Source: Oscillospiraceae bacterium
GTDB lineage: Bacteria > Bacillota > Clostridia > Oscillospirales > QAMX01
Assembly: GCA_015067715.1 (NCBI GenBank)
Contig: SVLY01000018.1
Location: 1-46,168, forward strand
Reading direction: 5' to 3'
Length of the DNA: 46,168 nt
Shown here one piece after another: positions 1-7,227 of this stretch. The notes under the pieces are model-generated. The model saw nothing but the letters and a program-made list of their open reading frames with translations. It ran no database searches and was not told where the DNA came from. Numbering within the stretch: position 1 is the first letter of the stretch; the number at the start of each line of letters is the position of its first letter. The translations under genes were made by a program, and so were the position numbers.

Positions 1-56
1 ATTAATGGCGCACTTCTATACAGGGACAATCCCTGCATGTACGCTCTGTGAGACAG

Positions 57-90
57 ACAGCCCGGACACTTGAAAGTCTGGGCTGTTTTT
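57..90 (+). terminator. Rho-independent terminator of an upstream gene
   Basis: An 11-bp stem (57-67 with 76-86, one G-T wobble) with an 8-nt loop is followed by a T run. It lies upstream of the GH42 promoter, so it most likely ends a plus-strand transcript that begins outside the window. Confidence 0.7.
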
Positions 91-237
91 GCGTCACTTC
101 GTTCCGTACAAGGGGCACATTCTTGCGTCGCATGCACGACTATCCTAAAAGAAAATCCCCGCAGGAGTTAATCATGCGGAGATTTAACTGTTTTACGGAC
201 ACCGCCCTATCCGGGCAGGCTTTTCTTTTTTCAAGGC

Positions 238-266
238 TTGCTTTGGGTGCCGCCTTTTGTTATAAT
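238..266 (+). promoter_or_regulatory. Sigma-70-type promoter of the beta-galactosidase gene
   Basis: TTGCTT at 238-243 and a perfect TATAAT at 261-266 are separated by 17 bp. The promoter lies about 70 bp upstream of the chosen start of the GH42 gene. No obvious operator was seen next to it. Confidence 0.75.
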
Positions 267-335
267 AGACCTGTGAAAACAAAAACTCACCGGCGTTCAC
301 CCCCGCCGGTTTTGCCGAAAGGAATGAAAAAGATC

Positions 336-2342
336 ATGTCCGAATACCGCGTTGGCGTATCCTACTACCCCGAATGGTGGCCCGAAGAGGAATGGGAGAC
401 CGATTTTGCCAAAATGGAGGCCATGGGCATCAACACCGTCCGCATGGGCGAGTTTGCCTGGAGCTGGTACGAGCCCCGTGACGGAGAGTTTAACCTCGAG
501 CCCATGAAGCGCGCCGTTGACCTTGCCGCAAGCCACGGCATTAAGGTCATCATGTGCACCACATCTGCCATCTGCCCTCCCTGGCTCTACAAAAAGCACC
601 CCGAAGTCAAGGGCGGAAACATCACCGGAAAATATACCTACGGCGGAAGAAAGGGCAACTGCCTCTCCTCCGACATTCTCCGCAAATACGTCGCCCGCGT
701 CACCGAAGAGCAGGCAAAAGCCCTTGGTAACCACCCCAACATAATCGGCTGGCAGCTTGACAACGAGCCCGGCTTCCCCTTTGCGGAATATGACGAGCTC
801 TGCGAAAAGAAGTTCCGGCTCTGGCTCAAAGAGCGCTACGGCACCATCGACAGGCTGAACGACGAGTGGTTCAATATGTTCTGGTCCAACCTCTACAACG
901 ATTTCGACGAGATCACCTTCCCCACCAACTCCGCCGAGGGCGCCTGGACTCCCGGACTTTTCCTTGCCACCCGCCGGTTCTTCTCCGACAATTTCAACTC
1001 CATTCTCAACATGGAGGCGGACATTCTCCGCAAATACATCGGCAAGGACATCTTCCTCTTCACCAACTGGCCCGGCGCAAACTGGTCGGTCAGCTGCTTT
1101 GACGGAGAAAAATACCTGGACTACGCCGCATGGGACAACTACGTCACCCTGCCCATGGGCGAGGATTACCTCGTTCAGCTCAGAAGCGCCATGGAGCACG
1201 ACTTTGACCGCCGGCTCTCCCACGGCAAGCACCGCTTCCTGGTTGCGGAGCAGACCTGCAGGATCTCTGCCCACAACAACCCCGAATGCATCTCCGCCCA
1301 GACCTGGCTGGACGTTTCTCAGGGCGCCTTTGGCACAGTCTTCTTCGAGTGGCGCGCGCCCCTTGGCGGCGCGGAACAGGCCTACGGCAGTATGCTCAAC
1401 GGCGACCTTACCTACGGCGAGGGCGTTGAGCCCATCAAGCGCTTTGCAGACCAGATAAAGGTCCTCTGGCCCCTTATCGACGGCGCAGAGACAAAGTCCG
1501 ACTTTGCCACCCTTTACTCCTACGAATCCAGCTGGTCCACCCCGGGCTGGACCGTGGACGGCCCCTACGACCAGGACTTTTTCAACATCCACGGCGCCTT
1601 CAGAAATCAGCTCAAGCGCGACCTGGACGTCGTTGGCATTCAGGACGATCTCAGCCCCTATAAGATGATCTCCGCCCCCGGCCTTCGCATTTGCACCGAA
1701 GAGCAGGCCGAAAAGCTCTGCGACTACGTTGCCTCCGGCGGCATTCTCATCCTCTCCCGGGATTGCGGAATGTTCGATACGGAAAACAGGATCTACACCC
1801 GGAACGTTCCCGGACTCTTCCGGGATATGTGCGGCGTGAACTCCCCCAGCTTCACCCACCACACCATGCTGAACAAGGCCGACCCCAGTCAGTTCTCCGG
1901 CGTTGAGTTCTGCGGCTCCGGCAAGCGCTTTACCCCCTGGAAGACCATCAACAAGCTTCTCATCGAAGCCGAAGACGTCGAGGTCCTTGCCACCTACACC
2001 GCAGGCCGGCTTAAGGGCGAACCTGCCATAACCCTTCGCCCCTGGGGCAAGGGCTGGGTGGTCTATCTCGCCGCCGACTGCGACGATTACCGCTACTACA
2101 TGGAGCTGGCACGGGTGCTGGCCGAAAAATTCGGCTTTGAGCCCTATTTCACCGCAGAAGACGGCGTGCTTGTCTCCCGCCGCATCAAGGACGGCCGCGA
2201 GATATTCTTTGCCGTCAACATGACCGAAAGCGACAAGAAGGCCTTCATTCCCGAAGGCATGGTCAACTGCCTCACCGGCGAAGAGCTCGGCGCGGAAGTC
2301 ACGGTGCCCTTCTTTAACGCAGTGGTCTTCACAAAGAAATAA
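336..2342 (+). CDS. Beta-galactosidase, glycoside hydrolase family 42
   Basis: This is a cytoplasmic beta-galactosidase that removes terminal beta-galactosyl residues from imported oligosaccharides. The N-terminal TIM barrel (about residues 1-390) carries the acid/base motif WQLDNEP and a nucleophile region FFEWRAP, both typical of GH42. It is followed by a trimerisation-like domain (VVGIQDD to about residue 590) and a small C-terminal beta domain ending FNAVVFTKK. The 668-residue length fits the family, and there is no signal peptide. The start at 336 is preferred because AAAGGA at 318-323 lies 12 nt upstream. An in-frame ATG at 324 abuts that site directly and is the alternative. The gene has its own promoter and terminator, so it is probably monocistronic. 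Confidence 0.93.
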   Translation: MSEYRVGVSYYPEWWPEEEWETDFAKMEAMGINTVRMGEFAWSWYEPRDGEFNLEPMKRAVDLAASHGIKVIMCTTSAICPPWLYKKHPEVKGGNITGKYTYGGRKGNCLSSDILRKYVARVTEEQAKALGNHPNIIGWQLDNEPGFPFAEYDELCEKKFRLWLKERYGTIDRLNDEWFNMFWSNLYNDFDEITFPTNSAEGAWTPGLFLATRRFFSDNFNSILNMEADILRKYIGKDIFLFTNWPGANWSVSCFDGEKYLDYAAWDNYVTLPMGEDYLVQLRSAMEHDFDRRLSHGKHRFLVAEQTCRISAHNNPECISAQTWLDVSQGAFGTVFFEWRAPLGGAEQAYGSMLNGDLTYGEGVEPIKRFADQIKVLWPLIDGAETKSDFATLYSYESSWSTPGWTVDGPYDQDFFNIHGAFRNQLKRDLDVVGIQDDLSPYKMISAPGLRICTEEQAEKLCDYVASGGILILSRDCGMFDTENRIYTRNVPGLFRDMCGVNSPSFTHHTMLNKADPSQFSGVEFCGSGKRFTPWKTINKLLIEAEDVEVLATYTAGRLKGEPAITLRPWGKGWVVYLAADCDDYRYYMELARVLAEKFGFEPYFTAEDGVLVSRRIKDGREIFFAVNMTESDKKAFIPEGMVNCLTGEELGAEVTVPFFNAVVFTKK

Positions 2343-2363
2343 GCCCTTTCCGGGCATACTACT

Positions 2364-2400
2364 CCCCCCGCCGCATTTTTTCTACGGCGGGGGGAACGTT
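2364..2400 (+). terminator. Terminator of the GH42 gene
   Basis: A perfect 10-bp stem, CCCCCCGCCG (2364-2373) with CGGCGGGGGG (2385-2394), is followed by AACG and then T residues. It starts 21 bases after the GH42 stop codon. Confidence 0.75.
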
Positions 2401-2999
2401 TTTGTGTGCCGGGGGCACGGGAGAGAGATGATGCGTTGGGACGAATGAATAAATAGAACGTAGGGACGCCCCTCCCGGGGCGTCCGGGAACGTTGGGATT
2501 AAGAGAAGAGTGAACAGAGCACAGAGAACAGTGAAGAGTTGAGGTATGGGCGATTTAAAAATCGCCCATATTTTAATACCGGGATGATACGGCAAAACAG
2601 GCGAACGCAGTTCGCCCCTACGGTGTAGGGGTTGTCTTTGCCCCCGTAGGGAATCCCCAAACGTTTCGGCGGGAGCAAGCCCCCGCCCTACGGTGTGCGG
2701 TTTATCTGTTTGCCCGTAGGGACGCCCCTCCCGGGGCGTCCGGAAAACGTTGCCATCGGCACAATGTCGCCGGGAGAGGCAACATAGCCTTCCCCTACAA
2801 GGGGAAGGTGCCCCGCAGGGGCGGATGAGGTGGAGGCTGCCTTTAGCACGGTATCGAACAACAGCGCATTGGCAAGCTCCACCTCCTCAGTCTCGGCCTT
2901 CGGCCGATCCAGCTTCCCCTGCAAGGGGAAGCCTTGTAAACCTCCCCCTTTCGGGGGAGGTGCCCCGAAGGGGCGAAGGGGGCACGGAGGGGGCTCGCT
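2401..2999. repeat. Intergenic hairpin-repeat mosaic, cluster 1
   Basis: No gene is supported here. Modules in order: a GGACGCCCC/GGGGCGTCC hairpin (2464-2485); a GGGCGATTT/AAATCGCCC hairpin (about 2546-2570); a GGCGAAC/GTTCGCC hairpin (2600-2616); a GGCGGG/CCCGCC hairpin (about 2668-2687); the GGACGCCCC hairpin again (2720-2741); a CTTCCCCT/AGGGGAAG hairpin (about 2789-2807); a GAGGTGGAG/CTCCACCTC inverted pair (about 2828-2888); a GCTTCCCCT/AGGGGAAGC hairpin (about 2911-2931); and a double hairpin CCTCCCCC/GGGGGAGG plus GCCCC/GGGGC (about 2940-2975). The same modules recur in the other clusters. Open frames crossing this region come from the repeats. Confidence 0.85.
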
Positions 3000-3065
3000 G
3001 TTACCGTTTTGTAACCAAACTGTAACCGTTCTGTAATCGTATTTGCCTCTCCTTTGTGCTATAAT
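3000..3065 (+). promoter_or_regulatory. Four 11-bp iterons and promoter of lipoprotein gene 1
   Basis: Four contiguous 11-bp direct repeats, GTTACCGTTTT, GTAACCAAACT, GTAACCGTTCT and GTAATCGTATT, occupy 3000-3043. They are followed by exactly 16 bp and then TATAAT (3060-3065). No good -35 hexamer is present, because the last iteron occupies its place. Direct repeats with an 11-bp period upstream of a -10 are the usual layout for OmpR/PhoB-type response regulators acting as activators. That family assignment is inference. The same array precedes the paralogous gene at 4574. Confidence 0.7.
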
Positions 3066-3093
3066 ATAGCTCAAAGGAGAGGTGAAGATCAAA

Positions 3094-3978
3094 ATGAAAA
3101 GAACTGTCACTGTTATATTGCTCGCAACAACCCTGCTGGGCCTGTTTTCCGCCTGCGGAACGGCAGAGCCTGTACCGTCTGACACCACCGCCGGCACTAC
3201 GGCATCCATGGAGATAATAATCGAGACCACGGCCGACCTCTCCGGTGAGATGACCGGGACGGAGTCTTCTCCAGAGGTCACAACGGCACAGACAACGCTT
3301 ATGCCTCCTCCACAGAGAAAATACACACAGGAAGATGTTGACTTTCTTGTGGAGGTAGCTGGAAGCAGGGCTATTGCTCACAATTCGGTTATCCCCGGAG
3401 AAGGCTTTCCCGAAGGGCTTCCGATGCCCCATGCCGTTTATGCCGAAAAGCCTATGGCTGACGCTTACTGCACCTTCGGAGAAAACGACAGTGAAATATT
3501 TGTAGTATACACTTCCCAGGCATGGGGAACATGGTTCAACCATGAGATATGTTACCACGGACCAGAGCATTTTGAAGGCTGTTGGGACAGGATCAATCTC
3601 GTTCTTGCCGAGGAGGTTGTGGGCATTTACGCCATAGACAGACGGCACTTCATTGTTTTGCTGGACTTTTATAAAAACGGGTATGGCATAGGTATTTTTG
3701 AAGATGGCTTTAATCTCTCCACTTATGGATATTACGCCCCATGGCACGGGTATGGGTACGACCAGCTCGACCTCTCCTACCTTTTCCCGGCAGAAGACTT
3801 CGTCGGTGCCGGGGAAGGACAGATGGACGACGGCTACGTTTTCTTTCAATCTGTGACCGGGTTCTACTGCGAAGATATCGACGGTGAATCCTGCAGGATC
3901 GTTCTGGAATACGAAAAAGACGGTGTCTCTCACCGCAGAACAGCGATCTACGATATAAACGGCATAAGACCGGAATAA
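3094..3978 (+). CDS. Secreted lipoprotein of unknown function, paralogue 1
   Basis: A predicted lipoprotein of 294 residues. The signal peptide has a lipobox LFSAC with the lipidated cysteine near residue 21. It is followed by a Thr/Ser-rich linker to about residue 75 and a folded domain. Motifs shared with the downstream gene include EGFPEG, the ESCRIVLEYE/DSCRIVLEYE strand and an RTAIYDINGIRPE-like end, so the two are diverged paralogues. No known family is recognised. The ATG at 3094 is chosen because AAAGGAGAGG at 3073-3082 lies 11 nt upstream. A GTG at 3082 overlaps that site and is unlikely. The gene is flanked by hairpin repeats on both sides and has its own terminator. Confidence 0.8.
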   Translation: MKRTVTVILLATTLLGLFSACGTAEPVPSDTTAGTTASMEIIIETTADLSGEMTGTESSPEVTTAQTTLMPPPQRKYTQEDVDFLVEVAGSRAIAHNSVIPGEGFPEGLPMPHAVYAEKPMADAYCTFGENDSEIFVVYTSQAWGTWFNHEICYHGPEHFEGCWDRINLVLAEEVVGIYAIDRRHFIVLLDFYKNGYGIGIFEDGFNLSTYGYYAPWHGYGYDQLDLSYLFPAEDFVGAGEGQMDDGYVFFQSVTGFYCEDIDGESCRIVLEYEKDGVSHRRTAIYDINGIRPE

Positions 3979-3982
3979 GCTT

Positions 3983-4016
3983 TTCCCCCAACCGGAGTCG
4001 GTTGGGGGAAGTTTTT
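3983..4016 (+). terminator. Terminator of lipoprotein gene 1
   Basis: A 12-bp stem (3983-3994 with 3999-4010) built around CCCCCAACCG is followed by GTTTTTG. It begins five bases after the stop codon. Confidence 0.85.
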
Positions 4017-4475
4017 GTAGCGGTTTACCTTTTGCCCGTAGGGACGCCCCTCCCGGGGCGTCCGGAAAACGTTGCCGTCTGTACGGTATTGCCGGGAGAG
4101 TCAAGCGGGATGATACGCTGGTGCATTCACTCCCTCAGTCTCGGCCTTTGGCCGATCCAGCTCCCTCGAAGAGGGAGCCTTGGGTACGTGCTTTTATTTT
4201 TAGCACTATCCTATCTTTACAGGCTTACGGAATCCCCCCCTACCCCCCCCTTTTAGACAAGGGGGGCTCTTTGCTGCGATGAATGTGTGAAACGGTATTG
4301 CCGGAAGGGCAAACGGGATGATACGTTGGGAACGAATGAATATTGAATAATGAAGCCGCTTCGCTGATGAATAATGAATAATTGCGGTAGGGTCGATTTT
4401 TAAATCGCCCCAAATAAACCTCCCCCTTTCGGGGGAGGTGCCCCGAAGGGGCGGAGAGGGCACAGAGGGCGCGCT
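4017..4475. repeat. Intergenic hairpin-repeat mosaic, cluster 2
   Basis: No gene is seen. Modules in order: a GGACGCCCC/GGGGCGTCC hairpin (4042-4063); the CTCCCTC/GAGGGAG module with its trailing GCTTTTATTTTTAGCAC segment (about 4131-4210); a CCCCCC/GGGGGG module ending GCTGCGATGAATGTGTGAAAC (about 4220-4292); the GAATATTGAATAATGAAG module (about 4334-4390); and the double hairpin CCTCCCCC/GGGGGAGG plus GCCCC/GGGGC (about 4420-4455). It directly precedes the iterons of lipoprotein gene 2, just as cluster 1 precedes those of gene 1. Confidence 0.85.
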
Positions 4476-4541
4476 GTTACCGTTTTGTAACCAAACTGTA
4501 ACCGTTTTGTAATTGTATTGGTGTTCTACGGGTGCTATAAT
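4476..4541 (+). promoter_or_regulatory. Four 11-bp iterons and promoter of lipoprotein gene 2
   Basis: Iterons GTTACCGTTTT, GTAACCAAACT, GTAACCGTTTT and GTAATTGTATT at 4476-4519 are nearly identical to those at 3000-3043. A 16-bp gap leads to TATAAT at 4536-4541, the same spacing as upstream of the paralogue, while the 16-bp spacers themselves have diverged. Conservation of the iterons against a divergent spacer supports a protein-binding site. Confidence 0.72.
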
Positions 4542-4573
4542 ATTAGCTGTAAACACTTGAGGGGGAAAGAAAC

Positions 4574-5368
4574 ATGAAAAAGACTGCTGTCATAATAACT
4601 ATCCTTTTGGCGATAATTCTTTCGTCATGCGGAAACGCCGCGCCCGGGGAAGAGCCCGGAACACAGGGGACGCTTTCCAGCGTGATAATCGAAGGCACCA
4701 GCGTGCTCGGGGGCGAAAATAATGATGGAGATTCTTCCTCGCTCCTTCCGGAGACCTCCATCGTATTCCGTCTGCCGGAGCTTACGCCCAAGGAAGGCTT
4801 CCCCGAAGGAAAGCCCTTGCCGCCGATTTCCGTTGCGGACGAAAGAGAAATGGCCGCATATCATATTTTTCCGGACGGAAATTATTGGGTGATCTACACC
4901 GTCCGTCCCTTTGGAATGACGGTGATAAACGAGCTGTGTACTACCTCGGACGGGGGCGTGACGTGGAACAGGCTGTCCCACCCGTGGAACGGTTACCCTG
5001 TTGACATGTTCGTTATTGACCCCGACTGCGCCATAGTTCTTACAGACGATATGCAGATGGGCTATGGGTTTTACGTTCTGGAAAACAAGGGTATGGATGT
5101 TCGAGAAAGGTACACCACCGCATCGTCCTTCAAGACCCCGGGTGAGCCGGACTGCGGGTTTCTTTTCCCAACGGAGCCCTTCGTCTCCGGAGACGTCAAC
5201 TCCGATGAAAAACTGTTTTACGACTCCGTCACTGCCTATTATATAGAGCCTATTGACAGCGATAGCTGCCGTATCGTTCTGGAATACGAAATTAACGGCC
5301 GCACCTCGAAAAGCACCGCGATATTTGACAGAACCGGCGTACACAAAGAGAACGTTGGGATTAATTGA
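4574..5368 (+). CDS. Secreted lipoprotein of unknown function, paralogue 2
   Basis: A 264-residue predicted lipoprotein, with lipobox LSSC at residues 16-19. The mature part contains a sialidase/BNR-like Asp-box (SDGGVTWN) and the strand DSCRIVLEYE shared with the gene at 3094. The paralogues align from EGFPEG to the C-terminus, while their N-terminal linkers differ. A GAGGGGG ribosome site lies about 8 nt before the ATG. Function is unknown. The Asp-box suggests a beta-propeller-like blade, but one motif does not establish that fold. It shares an operator array with the paralogue, so the two are probably co-regulated. Confidence 0.8.
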   Translation: MKKTAVIITILLAIILSSCGNAAPGEEPGTQGTLSSVIIEGTSVLGGENNDGDSSSLLPETSIVFRLPELTPKEGFPEGKPLPPISVADEREMAAYHIFPDGNYWVIYTVRPFGMTVINELCTTSDGGVTWNRLSHPWNGYPVDMFVIDPDCAIVLTDDMQMGYGFYVLENKGMDVRERYTTASSFKTPGEPDCGFLFPTEPFVSGDVNSDEKLFYDSVTAYYIEPIDSDSCRIVLEYEINGRTSKSTAIFDRTGVHKENVGIN

Positions 5369-7165
5369 AGAGTTAAGGTATGGGCGATTTAAAAATCGCC
5401 CATATTTTATTACCGGGAGGATACGCCGGACGAATGAATATTGAATAATGAAGTCGCTTCGCTGATGAATAATGAATAATTGCGGTAGGGTCGATTCACG
5501 AATCGACCCATATGTAAACCTCCCCCTCTCGGGGGAGGTGCCCCGCAGGGGCGGAGGGGCACGGAGGGGTTGGTCTTTGGCACGGTGTTGCCGGGGAAGG
5601 CAAGCATAGCCTTCCCCTTCGTAGGGCGCGGTGAAGTCCTTCGGCCTTCGCCGCCAGGTGCCCCGCAGGGGCGGATGAGGTGGAGGCTGCCTTTGGCACA
5701 ATGTCGAACAGCGGAGTCTTCGCAAGCTCCACCTCATCAGTCTCGGCCTTTGGCCGATCCAGCTTCCCCTAAAAGGGGAAGCCTTGTCCTTACACAGTTT
5801 GTAAACCATGTGCCTTCACAGGATTACGGCGGGAGCAAGCCCCCGCCCTACGGTGTGCGGTTTATCTGTTTGCCCGTAGGGACGCCCCTCCCGGGGCGTC
5901 CGGAAAACGTTGCCTTTGGCACAATGTCGCCGGGAGAGGCAAACGGGATGATACGCCGGTGCATTCACTCCCTCAGTCTCGGCCTTTGGCCGATCCAGCT
6001 CCCTCGGAGAGGGAGCCTTGGGTACGTGCTTTTATTTTTAGCACTATCCTATCTTTACAGCCCGTAGGGGCGTTCTGTGAACGCCCGCAAATGTCGCCAT
6101 CGGCACGGTATTGCCGGGAAAGGCATATGGGATGATACATGGGAACGAATGAATATTGAATAATGAAGCCGCTTCGCTGATGAATAATTGCGGTAGGGTC
6201 GATTTAACAATCGCCCCATATAAACCTCCCCCTCTCGGGGGAGGTGCCCCGAAGGGGCGGAGGGGGCACGGAGGGGGCCTTTAGCACGGTATCGAACAAC
6301 GGAGTCTTCGCAAGCTCCACCTCATCAGTCTCGCTTCGCGAGCCAGCTTCCCCTGCGAGGGGAAGCCTTGTCCTCACACAGTTTGTAAACCTTGTGCCTT
6401 CACAGGGTTTCGGCGGGAGCAAGCCCCCGCCCTACGGCGTGCGGTTTATCTGTTTGCCCGTAGGGACGCCCCTCCCGGGGCGTCCGGAAAAGGTCGCCTT
6501 TGGCACAATGTCGCCGGGAAAGGCGACCGGGATGATGCGTGGGTGCCTTTGGCACGATATCAAACAACGGAGTCTTCGCAAGCTCCACCTCATCAGTCTC
6601 GGCCTTTGGCCGATCCAGCTTCCCCTGCAAGGGAAGCCTTGTAAACCTCCCCCTTTCGGCGGAGGGGGCACGGAGGTCGAATGAATAAATAAAACGTAGG
6701 GACGCCCCTCCCGGGGCGTCCGGAAAAGGTTGCCTTTGGCACAATGTCGCCGGAAAAGGCAACCGGGATGATGCGTGGGTGCCTTCACTCCCTCAGTCTC
6801 GGCCTTTGGCCGATCCAGCTCCCTCGGAGAGGGAGCCTTGGGTACGTGCTTTTATTTTTGCACTATTCTATCTTTACAGGCATACGCAAAAAACCTCCCC
6901 CTCTCGGGGGAGGTGCCCCGCAGGGGCGGAGGGGGCACGAAATCCCCCCCTACCCCCCCTTTAGGCAAGGGGGGCTTTTTGCTGCGATGAATGTGTGAAA
7001 CTGTCGCCATGCGAGGGGAAGCCCTGTCCTCACACAGTTTGTAAACCGTGTGCCTTCACAGGGTTTCGGCGGGAGCAAGCCCCCGCCCTACGGTACGAGG
7101 TTGGCCTTCGTGCCCCGTAGGGGAGGCTATCAGCCTCCCGCAAACGTTGCCTTTGGCACAATGTC
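5369..7165. repeat. Intergenic hairpin-repeat mosaic, cluster 3 (largest)
   Basis: About 1.8 kb without a supported gene. It begins with the GGGCGATTT/AAATCGCCC hairpin (5380-5403), which may serve as terminator of the lipoprotein gene. GGACGCCCC/GGGGCGTCC hairpins lie at 5880-5901, 6464-6485 and 6700-6721, GGGCGTTC/GAACGCCC at 6068-6086, and GGGAGGCT/AGCCTCCC at 7121-7139. Double hairpins CCTCCCCC/GGGGGAGG plus GCCCC/GGGGC lie near 5519, 6222 and 6894. A GATGAGGTGGAG/CTCCACCTCATC inverted pair spans 5674-5738. CTCCCTC/GAGGGAG modules lie near 5968 and 6789, the CCCCCC/GGGGGG module near 6942, and GAATATTGAATAATGAAG modules near 5437 and 6150. Open frames here encode translations of the same repeats and are not genes. 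Confidence 0.88.
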
Positions 7166-7175
7166 GGACTGTATG

Positions 7176-7211
7176 AAAAATCCCTTCCCCTTATTCATAA
7201 GGGGAAGGGAT
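7176..7211 (-). terminator. Terminator of the surface adhesin gene
   Basis: A perfect 15-bp inverted repeat (7180-7194 with 7197-7211) with a 2-base centre is followed, on the minus strand, by a T run (As at 7176-7180). Four TCTTA pentamers in tandem (7211-7230) lie between the stem and the stop codon. Confidence 0.85.
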
Positions 7212-7227
7212 CTTATCTTATCTTATC

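Larger units (their letters stand above)
1..335. other. Window edge and leader of the GH42 gene, no gene seen
   Basis: No convincing coding region is visible. The stretch holds a terminator near 57-90, probably closing a gene outside the window, and the promoter of the beta-galactosidase near 238-266. An open frame runs in from position 48 in the GH42 frame, but its first ~96 codons match nothing expected of the family and cross both the terminator and the promoter, so they are treated as non-coding. Confidence 0.6.

Noticed and set aside
297-2357. Long open frame on the minus strand opposite the GH42 gene (686 codons)
   Set aside because: It mirrors the GH42 coding frame, as is common in GC-rich genes, has no recognisable domain and would run through the GH42 promoter region. 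The plus-strand gene has catalytic motifs.
5570-6762. Open frames of 100-165 codons in cluster 3
   Set aside because: All are translations of the hairpin repeats, and the same peptide strings recur in several copies and in both orientations. They lack ribosome sites.
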